Source: Paraburkholderia elongata
Lineage (GTDB): Bacteria; Pseudomonadota; Gammaproteobacteria; Burkholderiales; Burkholderiaceae
Length of the DNA stretch: 64,000 bases
Reading direction: 5' to 3'
NCBI RefSeq assembly: GCF_013177735.1
Contig: NZ_WOEZ01000027.1
Location: 1-64,000, forward strand
Both the position numbers and the translations under genes were made by a program. This document shows, piece by piece, positions 56,474-64,000 of the stretch (positions are counted from its first letter, which is position 1; each line of letters starts with the position of its first letter). A model generated the notes under the pieces. That model had not been told where the DNA came from, did not search any database, and worked only from the letters and a program-made list of their open reading frames with translations.

Positions 56474-57832
56474 ATGCGTGACACGAATTCCGGTTCGGGT
56501 GAGCATCCCGTCCGCCTCGATTTTGTGCCCAAGGATAGCTACCTGTCGAAGCAGTTCCTCGACCAGGAAACGCGCAACCTGTGGCCGCGCGTGTGGCAGG
56601 TGGCGTGCCGGCTCGAGGAGATTCCCGGGGTAGGCGACTACGTCACGTTCGATGTGATCGGTGAGTCGATCATCGTGGTGCGCACGGCGGCCGACCGGAT
56701 CAAGGCCTATTACAACGTTTGCCAGCATCGTGGCCGGCGTTTGACGAATGGCTGCGGCAAGGCGGCGAAGTTTCATTGCAACTTCCACGGCTGGCAGTGG
56801 AATCTTGACGGCAGCATCGCGCGCGTGCTCGATCGCAGCGATTGGGAAGGCTGCCCCGACATGACCGACGGCGATCTGCGGCTTCAGGAAGTACGGGTGG
56901 ACACGTGGGGGGGATTCGTGTTCATCAACATGGATGACAACGCGGAGCCGCTCGCAAAGTTTCTCGAACCGGTACCCGAAATCACGAACAGCTTCGAGTT
57001 CGAAAAGATGCGCTACCGCTGGTACAAGTCGATCCGGCTGCCGTGCAACTGGAAGGTCGCGCTGGAGGCCTTCAACGAGGGCTATCACGTCTCGGCCACG
57101 CACCCGCAACTGCTCGATGTCGCCGGCGACGATGTGACTCGCAGCTTCGCCTATGGACGCCACGGCATGTTCGGCTACGCGACGGCCACGCGTTTTATCG
57201 GCGCCCCCTCGCCGCGTACCGGCAAGCCGATGCCCGAAGACGTGCGGCAAGGCCTGGTCAATTTCTTCAAGGTGATGGAAGACACGCTGAAGGCCATCAA
57301 CTCGGCGCGAGACTACGAAGCTTCCAAACGTCTGCTGACCGAGATGGCGCCGAGCGGCAACCAGTTCGAAGTGCTGGCGAAGGCCATGGAATTCCAGCGC
57401 GAAGCGGCTGTTGCCGAAGGTGCGGGCTGGCCTGACATCTCGTTCGAACAGATGGGGCGCGCGGGCGCCGACTGGCACGTGTTCCCGAACCTGATTTTCC
57501 TGCCTTACCCGGACGGTGCGCTGTTCTACCGTGCGCGGCCCGACGGCGACAATCCGGATTCCTGCATTTACGACATCTGGTCGCTGGTCCGCTATGCGCC
57601 GGGTGCGGAGCCGCCGCTCAAGCGCGAGCTCTATCACGGCGTCGACGACTGGAAGCAGAACGCGCTGGAGAATTTCGGTCTGATCCTGTGGCAGGACTTC
57701 CAGAACATGACGAACGTGCAGCAGGGCATGAAATCGCGCGGTTTCAAGGGGGCACGTACGAACCCGCTGCAGGAGACATCGGTGTCTAATTTCCACCGCG
57801 CGCTGCGGGAATTCATTGCGCAGGGGGATTGA
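56474..57832 (+). CDS. Rieske non-heme iron oxygenase, large subunit
   Basis: 452 residues from ATG 56474 (GAAGGAGA upstream). Rieske ligands are C83, H85, C102 and H105. The mononuclear iron site has H205 and H210 in NEGYHVSATHP and probably the Asp of ILWQDFQNM. In dioxygenases an Asp usually bridges the Rieske and iron sites three residues before the first His; here the position is Glu202, an uncommon choice. No small subunit, ferredoxin or reductase gene follows, so it is probably a homomeric enzyme using reductase from elsewhere. The next gene is a KstD-like flavoprotein, with which it may act on the same ring. Confidence 0.9.
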   Translation: MRDTNSGSGEHPVRLDFVPKDSYLSKQFLDQETRNLWPRVWQVACRLEEIPGVGDYVTFDVIGESIIVVRTAADRIKAYYNVCQHRGRRLTNGCGKAAKFHCNFHGWQWNLDGSIARVLDRSDWEGCPDMTDGDLRLQEVRVDTWGGFVFINMDDNAEPLAKFLEPVPEITNSFEFEKMRYRWYKSIRLPCNWKVALEAFNEGYHVSATHPQLLDVAGDDVTRSFAYGRHGMFGYATATRFIGAPSPRTGKPMPEDVRQGLVNFFKVMEDTLKAINSARDYEASKRLLTEMAPSGNQFEVLAKAMEFQREAAVAEGAGWPDISFEQMGRAGADWHVFPNLIFLPYPDGALFYRARPDGDNPDSCIYDIWSLVRYAPGAEPPLKRELYHGVDDWKQNALENFGLILWQDFQNMTNVQQGMKSRGFKGARTNPLQETSVSNFHRALREFIAQGD

Positions 57833-57834
57833 AC

Positions 57835-59541
57835 ATGGTTGCCTGGGATGCAAGCTATGACTTCGTGGTGGTCGGCAGCGGCGGCGGTTCGATGTGCGCT
57901 GCGCTTGCGTGCAAGACCGCTGGCAAAGAGGCGGTCATCATCGAGAAGCAGGACAAGGTAGGCGGCTCGACGGGGTATTCGGGTGGCGTCTGGTGGCTGC
58001 CGAACAACCATGTGATGAAGCGCCACGGCGTGAACGACTCCTACGAACGCGCGCGGCAATATTTCGATGCCGCGGTTACCTATCAGGGTCCAGGCGCATC
58101 GCCGGCGCGTCGCGAGGCGTATTTGCGCACCGCTCCGAAGATGGCCGAGTTTCTGGAGAAGCAGGGCATGCAGTTTGTCTATGCAGATGGCTGGTCGGAC
58201 TACTACGACACGCTGCCCGGTGGCGAACCGCGTGGCCGGTCTTTGCTGGCGAAACTGTTCGACATCAAGGAACTGGGCGAGTGGGCGCCGAAGCTCTCGC
58301 GTTACAAGGGGCCGTCGATTCCCGCCAACTCCAACGAGTTTCCCGAGTTGTTCCTGTTAAAGCGCACGTGGGGTGGCAAACGCAAGGCGATGCAACTCGC
58401 CGGTCGCATGCTCTATCAGAAGGTCACGGGTAAAGAGCTGGTTTCAAACGGCGCTGCGATCCAGGGGCGCATGCTGCAAATGGCGCTGCGGGCCGATATT
58501 CCGATCTGGACCGATACGCCGGTGCGCGAGCTGATCGTTGAGGATGGTCGCGTCACGGGTGTGATCGCCATGCGCAGCGGGCGCGAAATGCGCGTGCGTG
58601 CGCGTGAGGGCGTGCTGTTGAACACAGGCGGTTTTTCGCGCAATGCCGAAATGCGCCGCAAGTATCAGCCGCAGCCGTCGTCGAGCAACTGGACGAACGC
58701 CAACCCAGGCGACACCGGCGAAGTTCTCGAAGCCGCCGTAGCAATCGGTGCAGCCGTGGATTGCATGGAAGAGGCGTGGTGGGTCGTGACCTCGCTTGGT
58801 CCCAATGAGACGCTGCCCGAGGGCGCGCGTGCGCCGGACGGTTCGCCGCTGCCCTTCATGCACCACCTTGATCTGTCGTTGCCGTTCTCGATCATGGTCG
58901 ACCAGGACGGCGAGCGCTTTTGCGACGAAGCCGGCGCGTACATGGAGATCGGCCAACGCATGTATCGGCGCCACAAGGAGACCGGCAAGGCCGTGCCTGC
59001 CTGGGTGGTGATGGACAGCCGGCAACGTGAGTATTACCCCTGGGGTACGGCGATGCAGGGGCAGATCCCGCAGCAGTGGCTCGAAAGCGGCTACATGATC
59101 AAGGCCGGATCGATCGCCGAGCTGGCGGACAAATGCGGTATCGACGCCGCCGGCTTGCAGGAGACCGTCACGCGTTTCAACGGCTTCTGCGAGACGGGGG
59201 TGGACAGCGATTACGGACGCGGCTCGCGAGCCTTCGACCGCTGTCACGGCGACCCGACGATCAAGCCGAATCCTAATCTCGGACCGATCGAGCAGGCGCC
59301 GTTCTACGCGGTCCGTATGTACCCCGGCGATGTCGGCACGGCGGGCGGACTCGTCACGGACGAGTACGCCCGCGTGCTGAAAGAAGACGGTTCGCTGATT
59401 CCGGGGCTCTACGCAACGGGCAACTGCACGGCGTCCGTGGTGGGCCGCTGTTATCCCGGCGCAGGCAGCAGTATCGGCGCGTCATTCGTATTCGGATACA
59501 TCGCGGCGCTGCATGCCAGCGGCGCCCAATCGATCTGGTGA
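57835..59541 (+). CDS. 3-ketosteroid-dehydrogenase-type FAD flavoprotein (KstD family)
   Basis: 568 residues from ATG 57835, two bases after the Rieske stop; a TTG upstream overlaps it and is less likely. The FAD-binding start is DFVVVGSGGGSMCAALACKTAG with GGSTGYSGGVWW. Tyr in DEAGAYMEIGQRMY and Tyr and Gly in RCYPGAGSSIGASFVFGY correspond to the catalytic residues of 3-ketosteroid delta1-dehydrogenase. The family removes hydrogens next to a ring ketone (delta1 or delta4). The true substrate may be a steroid or another cyclic ketone such as a terpenoid one; nothing in the window tells which. Confidence 0.88.
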   Translation: MVAWDASYDFVVVGSGGGSMCAALACKTAGKEAVIIEKQDKVGGSTGYSGGVWWLPNNHVMKRHGVNDSYERARQYFDAAVTYQGPGASPARREAYLRTAPKMAEFLEKQGMQFVYADGWSDYYDTLPGGEPRGRSLLAKLFDIKELGEWAPKLSRYKGPSIPANSNEFPELFLLKRTWGGKRKAMQLAGRMLYQKVTGKELVSNGAAIQGRMLQMALRADIPIWTDTPVRELIVEDGRVTGVIAMRSGREMRVRAREGVLLNTGGFSRNAEMRRKYQPQPSSSNWTNANPGDTGEVLEAAVAIGAAVDCMEEAWWVVTSLGPNETLPEGARAPDGSPLPFMHHLDLSLPFSIMVDQDGERFCDEAGAYMEIGQRMYRRHKETGKAVPAWVVMDSRQREYYPWGTAMQGQIPQQWLESGYMIKAGSIAELADKCGIDAAGLQETVTRFNGFCETGVDSDYGRGSRAFDRCHGDPTIKPNPNLGPIEQAPFYAVRMYPGDVGTAGGLVTDEYARVLKEDGSLIPGLYATGNCTASVVGRCYPGAGSSIGASFVFGYIAALHASGAQSIW

Positions 59542-59558
59542 TCGAAGGAGACCTTCGC

Positions 59559-60545
59559 ATGAAAGTCCATCAGCCGCCCAGCAGTGAAGTACTGGTCGAT
59601 ATCTATCGGCGCATGACGCTCATCAAGCAGAACGACGAGCGCTTTCGTTCAGTGATCAAGTCCGGCAAGCTGGTCATGCCGTATTACTCGCCGCGTGGCC
59701 AGGAGGTGATTCCGTCGGCGGTGTCCGTTTGTCTTAGCAATGACGACTACATTTGCACGATCTATCGCGGCGTGCACGACATGATCGCCAAGGGCGTGCC
59801 ACTCAAGGATCTCTGGGCCGAACTGGGGGGGCGTGTCACCGGCACCTGCAAGGGCAAGGGCGGCCCGATGCATGTCACCCACCCTGCGTCCGGCGTGATG
59901 GTCACGACAGGTATTGTCGGCAGTTCGATGCCCATCGCGAACGGTCTTGCGCTGGCCGCGCAAATTCGCGGTGAACGACGCGTGGCAGTGGCTTATTTCG
60001 GCGACGGCGCAGCCAATATCGGGGCATTTCACGAGTCGCTGAATATGGCGTCGGTCTGGAAGCTGCCGGTCGTTTTCGTCTGTCAGAACAACGGCTACGC
60101 CGAACATACGAAATACGCGTATGGCACGTCGGTGCCGAATATCGCGCAGCGTGCGGTGGCCTATCAGATGCCCGGCATCACGGTGGATGGCAACGATCCG
60201 ATCGCGATGCATCGCGTCGCGCGCGAGGCTATCGAGCGAGCTCGCGACGGCGGCGGACCGACGCTGATCGAAGCCAACACGTTCCGCTTTCACGGCCACG
60301 TATTCGGCGACCCGGATGCCTATATGGACCAGCACGAAAAAGCAGCGTGGGTGGCGAAAGATCCGGTGCCGCTGTTCCGGGCGTGGCTGATCGCGGCGAA
60401 ACACGCAACCGAAGCGCAACTGGCGGAGATGGAAGCGGCGCACGACGCGGCAATCGATGCAGCCGTCGAGTTCGCGCTGGCGAGCGCCTATCCGGACGTC
60501 GCCGAACTGCGGCGCGACATCTTTAAAGACGAGGTGCTTGCATGA
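59559..60545 (+). CDS. 2-oxoacid/acetoin dehydrogenase E1 alpha subunit
   Basis: 328 residues from ATG 59559 (GAAGGAG upstream). It has the thiamine diphosphate motif GDGAANIGAFHESLNMASVWKLPVVFVCQNNGYAEHT and the GKGGPMHVTHP region near residue 107. Size and sequence fit AcoA-like or PdhA-like E1 alpha. It begins 17 bases after the KstD-like gene and its stop overlaps the start of E1 beta. With E1 beta, a lipoyl protein and E2 it should oxidatively cleave a 2-oxoacid or diketone to an acyl-CoA. Confidence 0.93.
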   Translation: MKVHQPPSSEVLVDIYRRMTLIKQNDERFRSVIKSGKLVMPYYSPRGQEVIPSAVSVCLSNDDYICTIYRGVHDMIAKGVPLKDLWAELGGRVTGTCKGKGGPMHVTHPASGVMVTTGIVGSSMPIANGLALAAQIRGERRVAVAYFGDGAANIGAFHESLNMASVWKLPVVFVCQNNGYAEHTKYAYGTSVPNIAQRAVAYQMPGITVDGNDPIAMHRVAREAIERARDGGGPTLIEANTFRFHGHVFGDPDAYMDQHEKAAWVAKDPVPLFRAWLIAAKHATEAQLAEMEAAHDAAIDAAVEFALASAYPDVAELRRDIFKDEVLA

Positions 60546-61564
60546 ACCAGACGCAGACTGACATCAATACGATTCAGGCGGTCAACCTCGCGCTTGACGA
60601 TGCGATGGCCGGCGATGCCAATGTCATCGTCCTCGGCGAGGACGTGGCCGACGGCCAGGAAGGCGGCATTGTCGGTGTGACCAAAGGGCTGTCGTCGAAA
60701 TACGGCACCTCGCGTGTCAGGTCCACACCCATTTCGGAACAGGCCATTATCGGCGCGGCGATCGGCGCGGCAATCGTTGGCATGCGTCCAGTGGCCGAGA
60801 TCATGCTGATGAACTTTACGACGGTCGCGATGGACATGATCGTCAACCACGCGGCGAAACTGCGCTTCATGTCGGGCGGCCAGACGCATGTGCCGCTCGT
60901 GATCCGCACGATGACCGGCGCGGGGTTCGGCACCGGAGGTCAGCACGCCGACTATCTCGAAGCATGGTTTGCGCACGTCGCAGGCATCAAGGTGGTTGCG
61001 CCGTCTACGCCTGCGGATGCCTACGGGCTGATGCTGTCGTGCATCGAAGACGACGATCCATGCCTGTTCATCGAGAACCTGCCGAGCTACTGGAACCCGG
61101 GCAAGGCGCCGGAACGCGGCGTGCGGATTCCCCTTGGCAAGGCCAACGTGGTACGCGGCGGCATGGATGTGACGGTGATCAGCTATAGCCGCCGCGTGCA
61201 CGAAGTGATGGCCGTGGCGGAACAGCTCGGTACGGCCGGAATCTCGTGCGAAGTCATCGACTTGCGCACGGTCTCACCGCTCGATACGGAAACGATCCTC
61301 ACCTCGGTGGCTAAAACCGGCCGCGCCGTTGTCGTGCACGAAGCGGTCAAACCGTTTGGCGTAGGGGCTGAAATCGCCTCGCGCATTTATGAATCGCTGT
61401 TTCGTGAGCTCAAGGCGCCTGTGCAGCGGGTTGGGTCGCAGTTTTGCCCGGTGCCGTTTTCAAAGCCGCTTGAAGACGCTTTTGTACCCGGCGCTGCGCA
61501 GATCGAGGCCGCGATTCGCGCGACGCTCGACGACACGGGTTCGCGAGCCCCATCCCGACTTTAA
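60542..61564 (+). CDS. 2-oxoacid/acetoin dehydrogenase E1 beta subunit
   Basis: 340 residues, ATG overlapping the E1 alpha stop. Transketolase-type features: VIVLGEDVADGQEGGIVGVTKGL, TPISEQAIIGAAIGAAIVGMRPVAEIML and the C-terminal domain EVIDLRTVSPLDTETILTSVAKTGRAVVVHEAV. Together with the alpha subunit it forms the thiamine-dependent decarboxylase. Confidence 0.94.
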   Translation: MNQTQTDINTIQAVNLALDDAMAGDANVIVLGEDVADGQEGGIVGVTKGLSSKYGTSRVRSTPISEQAIIGAAIGAAIVGMRPVAEIMLMNFTTVAMDMIVNHAAKLRFMSGGQTHVPLVIRTMTGAGFGTGGQHADYLEAWFAHVAGIKVVAPSTPADAYGLMLSCIEDDDPCLFIENLPSYWNPGKAPERGVRIPLGKANVVRGGMDVTVISYSRRVHEVMAVAEQLGTAGISCEVIDLRTVSPLDTETILTSVAKTGRAVVVHEAVKPFGVGAEIASRIYESLFRELKAPVQRVGSQFCPVPFSKPLEDAFVPGAAQIEAAIRATLDDTGSRAPSRL

Positions 61565-61584
61565 CCATCCAGAAGAGATCACTT

Positions 61585-61815
61585 ATGTCCACACAGGTTT
61601 TGCTTCCGAAGCTGGGCTTTTCGATGAACGAAGGCACGCTGACCGAATGGCTCCTGGAGGACGGCGCGACAGTCGCCGAAGGCCAGGCACTCTATGCGCT
61701 GGAGAGCGACAAGTCGGTGCAGGAAGTCGAGTCTCCGGCGTCAGGAACGCTGCGAATCGTGGCCCAGATAGGCGAGGTGTATCCGGTCGGCACGGTGCTG
61801 GCGGAAATCGTCTGA
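61585..61815 (+). CDS. Free-standing lipoyl-domain protein
   Basis: 76 residues, one lipoyl domain and nothing else: VLLPKLGFSMNEGTLTEWL, then LYALESDKSVQEVESP with the lipoylated Lys in ESDKS, and VGTVLAEIV. It stands between the E1 genes and an E2 core gene that itself has no lipoyl domain, so this small protein must act as the swinging arm in trans, a separated E2. It begins 20 bp after the E1 beta stop. Confidence 0.92.
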   Translation: MSTQVLLPKLGFSMNEGTLTEWLLEDGATVAEGQALYALESDKSVQEVESPASGTLRIVAQIGEVYPVGTVLAEIV

Positions 61816-61866
61816 GCCGGCACCGGTCATTCACTCAGCCTGAAGCAGTCTAGCGAGGCATCCCCA

Positions 61867-62682
61867 ATGAGCGTCGAATCCGTTTCTTCCCCAGCTTCCG
61901 TCGTGGCGCCCGCCGCGGTAACCGGTCCGGCTCCAGCCGGGATTGGCGCGAATTTGCCGCCATGGCCGCAGGTCGATTTCGCCGAGTTCGGTGAGATCGA
62001 GGTCAAACCGGTGTCTCGCATCCAGAAGTTGACCGGTGCATTCCTGTCGCGCAACTGGCTGACGATTCCGCACGTGACGCATCAGGACGACGCCGATATC
62101 ACGACTCTTGAGGCTTTCCGCAAGGCGTATTACGAAGACGGAGCGACGGTGAAGCTGACGCCGCTGGTGTTCCTGATCAAGGCGGCGGTGCGTGCGCTGC
62201 AGACGTTTCCGCAGTTCAATGCATCGCTGGATGGCGACGGCAAGAACCTCGTGCTGAAGAAGTATTTTCACATCGGCGTGGCGGTGGATACGCGCTTCGG
62301 CCTGCTGGTCCCGGTGCTGCGCGACTGCGACAAAAAGAGTGTTCTGGAACTGGCGGCGGAACTGACGGCGGTGTCGTCAAAGGCACGCGAGAAAGGTCTT
62401 TCGATGGCGGAAATGTCGGGCGGCTGCTTCTCGATCAGCTCGCTGGGAGGCGTTGGCGGTACGGGTTTCACGCCGATCATCAACGCCCCTGAAGTGGCGA
62501 TTCTCGGGGTGACGAAAACCCGGCTGACGCCGCAGCCTTCGGACGAGGGTGGGGTGGAGTGGCACAAGATGCTGCCGCTTTCGCTGAGCTACGATCACCG
62601 GGTCATCAACGGTGCGGACGCGGCGCGCTTCACGGCCTTGATTGCCACGCTGCTCGCCGACCCTCAGGCACTTGCGGCCTGA
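61867..62682 (+). CDS. E2 acyltransferase catalytic domain without lipoyl domain
   Basis: 271 residues. A 35-residue Ala/Pro/Val-rich linker is followed by the acyltransferase core (ISRIQKLTGAFLSRNW-like start, HIGVAVDTRFGLLVPVLRDCD, SISSLGGVGGTGFTPIINAPEVAILG, and the active-site SYDHRVINGADAARF). The active-site His is present; Asn takes the place of the usual Asp in DHRV-x-DG, as occurs in some E2 enzymes. No lipoyl or clear peripheral-subunit-binding domain is seen. It should use the free lipoyl protein encoded upstream. No E3 gene is in the window. Confidence 0.92.
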   Translation: MSVESVSSPASVVAPAAVTGPAPAGIGANLPPWPQVDFAEFGEIEVKPVSRIQKLTGAFLSRNWLTIPHVTHQDDADITTLEAFRKAYYEDGATVKLTPLVFLIKAAVRALQTFPQFNASLDGDGKNLVLKKYFHIGVAVDTRFGLLVPVLRDCDKKSVLELAAELTAVSSKAREKGLSMAEMSGGCFSISSLGGVGGTGFTPIINAPEVAILGVTKTRLTPQPSDEGGVEWHKMLPLSLSYDHRVINGADAARFTALIATLLADPQALAA

Positions 62683-62717
62683 AGCGCCGACACCCAACCT
62701 ACAACGACAGGATCGAG

Positions 62718-64000
62718 ATGAAAACGCTTGGGGAGATGATAGAGCGCAATGCCCGTTTCTATGCGGATAGGGACGCGCTGGTGTTTGGCAACCGGCGGGT
62801 GACGCACGGCGAGATGGCAGAGCGCGCCCGCCGCTTCTCGGATGCGTTGTATCGGCAGGGGTTGCGCAGGCAGGACCGGGTCGCGGTGCTGGCGATGAAT
62901 TGCGCCGAGTACTACGAGACCTACCGTGCCTGCGAATGGGCTGGCCTTCTGCTCGCGACCGTCAACTTCCGGCTTGCGCCAGCGGAAATCCTGCACATCC
63001 TGAAGGATGCGGCGCCGAAAGCACTCGTCTTCGAAGCGCAATATGCCACGCTGGTGGATGGCCTGCGTCCGCAGATGCCAGATGTCGAGCGGTATATCTG
63101 TATTGGCGATGCGCCGTCGTGGGCGATTCCGTTCGAATCCATGATGGAAGCCGGCTCGACCGAGGGGCCGCCGATCCGCTCGCAGCCCGACGACTTCGCG
63201 TATCTGATCTACACGAGCGGTACAACCGGGAGCCCGAAAGGGGTGGTCCGTACGCACCGCGCGATGTGCGCGACGGCGGAAAGCTGCGCCTTGGTCACCG
63301 AATTTTCCGGACACTCACGGGTGCTGCAGACCACGCCGGCGTTTCACGTGGGCGGCATCGGTTATGTGAACGCGGTCGCGTGGCTGGGCGGTACGACCGT
63401 GTTGCATCGCGGCTTTGAGCCGAAGGCGATGCTCGAGACGATCCAGGCCGAGCGCATCACCTTCACGTTCCTCGTTTCCGCGATGCTGCAGGCATTGCTC
63501 GACGTGCCCGAATTGTCCACCTACGATCTGTCGAGTATCGAGAACATCACGACGGCAGCCGCGCCCGTACCGGTGCCGCTCCTCGAACGCGGCATCGAAG
63601 TGCTTGGCCCCGTGTTCGCGGTCCAGTACGGTATGACGGAGAGCAACGCCTGCTGGCTGCCGGCGCATGAAGTGCGGCCGCATGGCACGCCGGAAGAAGT
63701 TCGGCGTCTGGCGTCGGTCGGCCATCCCTGTCCGGGGATCGAACTGCGCATCGTCGACGATAACGGCGTCGACCTTCCGCAGGGCCAGACCGGCGAAGTG
63801 TGGCTGCGCTCGGCGACCCAACTGAGCGAATACTGGAACAACAGCGTGGCGACCACCGAAGCGTTGCGCGACGGCTGGTATCGCAGCGGCGACATGGGCT
63901 ATCAAGACAGCCACGGCTATGTGTTCCTGGTGGACCGCAAGAAGGACATGATCATCTCGGGCGGCGAAAACATCTACAGCCGTGAAGTGGAGAACGCCTT
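62718..64000 (+). CDS. AMP-forming acyl-CoA ligase (3' end outside window)
   Basis: The open frame starts at ATG 62718 (MKTLGEMIERNARFYADRDALVFGNRRVTHGEMAERARRF... in short) and runs off the right edge after about 427 residues. Adenylation motifs are visible: YLIYTSGTTGSPKGVVRTH, YGMTESNACW, GWYRSGDMGYQD and DRKKDMIISGGENIYSREVE. It lies 35 bases after E2 and is in the same operon. It likely activates a pathway acid to its CoA thioester. It is distinct from the feruloyl-type ligase at 21071. Confidence 0.92.
   Translation, partial: MKTLGEMIERNARFYADRDALVFGNRRVTHGEMAERARRFSDALYRQGLRRQDRVAVLAMNCAEYYETYRACEWAGLLLATVNFRLAPAEILHILKDAAPKALVFEAQYATLVDGLRPQMPDVERYICIGDAPSWAIPFESMMEAGSTEGPPIRSQPDDFAYLIYTSGTTGSPKGVVRTHRAMCATAESCALVTEFSGHSRVLQTTPAFHVGGIGYVNAVAWLGGTTVLHRGFEPKAMLETIQAERITFTFLVSAMLQALLDVPELSTYDLSSIENITTAAAPVPVPLLERGIEVLGPVFAVQYGMTESNACWLPAHEVRPHGTPEEVRRLASVGHPCPGIELRIVDDNGVDLPQGQTGEVWLRSATQLSEYWNNSVATTEALRDGWYRSGDMGYQDSHGYVFLVDRKKDMIISGGENIYSREVENA

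Noticed and set aside
56471..57853. A 460-codon minus-strand open frame opposite the Rieske gene
   Set aside because: Exact overlap with a gene whose metal ligands are all in place; antisense shadow.

Overview
The window looks like a chromosomal stretch from a Burkholderia-sensu-lato betaproteobacterium, most likely Paraburkholderia or a close relative. The basis is the high GC, tightly packed operons, the livGF and frmA-fghA genes, and many acyl-CoA-type catabolic paralogues. This is inference; no rRNA or other marker gene is present, and I saw no tRNA, rRNA or CRISPR array.

Positions 1-1264 are the end of a branched-chain amino-acid ABC transporter (livG partial, livF). A truncated IS6-type transposase follows. 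Positions 1708-11400 hold a small accessory locus: a LysR regulator divergent from a phytanoyl-CoA-dioxygenase-like enzyme, an ammonia-lyase homologue that is frameshifted and lacks the MIO tripeptide, a complete peptide/opine-type ABC transporter, and a TerB-like protein. The ABC transporter carries two disabling lesions. Positions 11505-14143 are glutathione-dependent formaldehyde detoxification (frmA, fghA) and a frameshifted glutathione transferase. Positions 14144-18430 are sparse: small hypothetical genes, a second LysR gene and an SDR.

From about 16.6 kb to the right edge lies a very large catabolic island. It contains eight acyl-CoA dehydrogenases, six as adjacent large/small pairs. 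It also contains crotonases, MaoC hydratases, a family III CoA-transferase, an alpha-methylacyl-CoA racemase, a 2,4-dienoyl-CoA-reductase-like SDR, and a DUF35/thiolase-fold pair that lacks the thiolase cysteine. BadH- and BadI-like alicyclic ring-opening enzymes, a P450cam-like P450, a Rieske oxygenase, a 3-ketosteroid-dehydrogenase-type flavoprotein and a dedicated ETF are present. So are a DUF1302/DUF1329/YCF48-like/MMPL envelope module, a 2-oxoacid dehydrogenase with a split E2, two AMP-forming acyl-CoA ligases and a second-site folE. Together these suggest aerobic breakdown of a hydrophobic, methyl-branched, (poly)cyclic isoprenoid- or steroid-like compound. I cannot name the substrate and I do not see a meta-cleavage dioxygenase.

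Nine sites upstream of the operons of this island share a 13-bp palindrome of form TGAAC-N3-GTTCA. In seven of them it lies exactly 2 nt downstream of a recognisable or plausible -10 box, and five of those seven also have a good TTGAC-type -35. This looks like one regulon under a single repressor, probably TetR-type, whose gene is not in the window. It is the strongest new signal I found.
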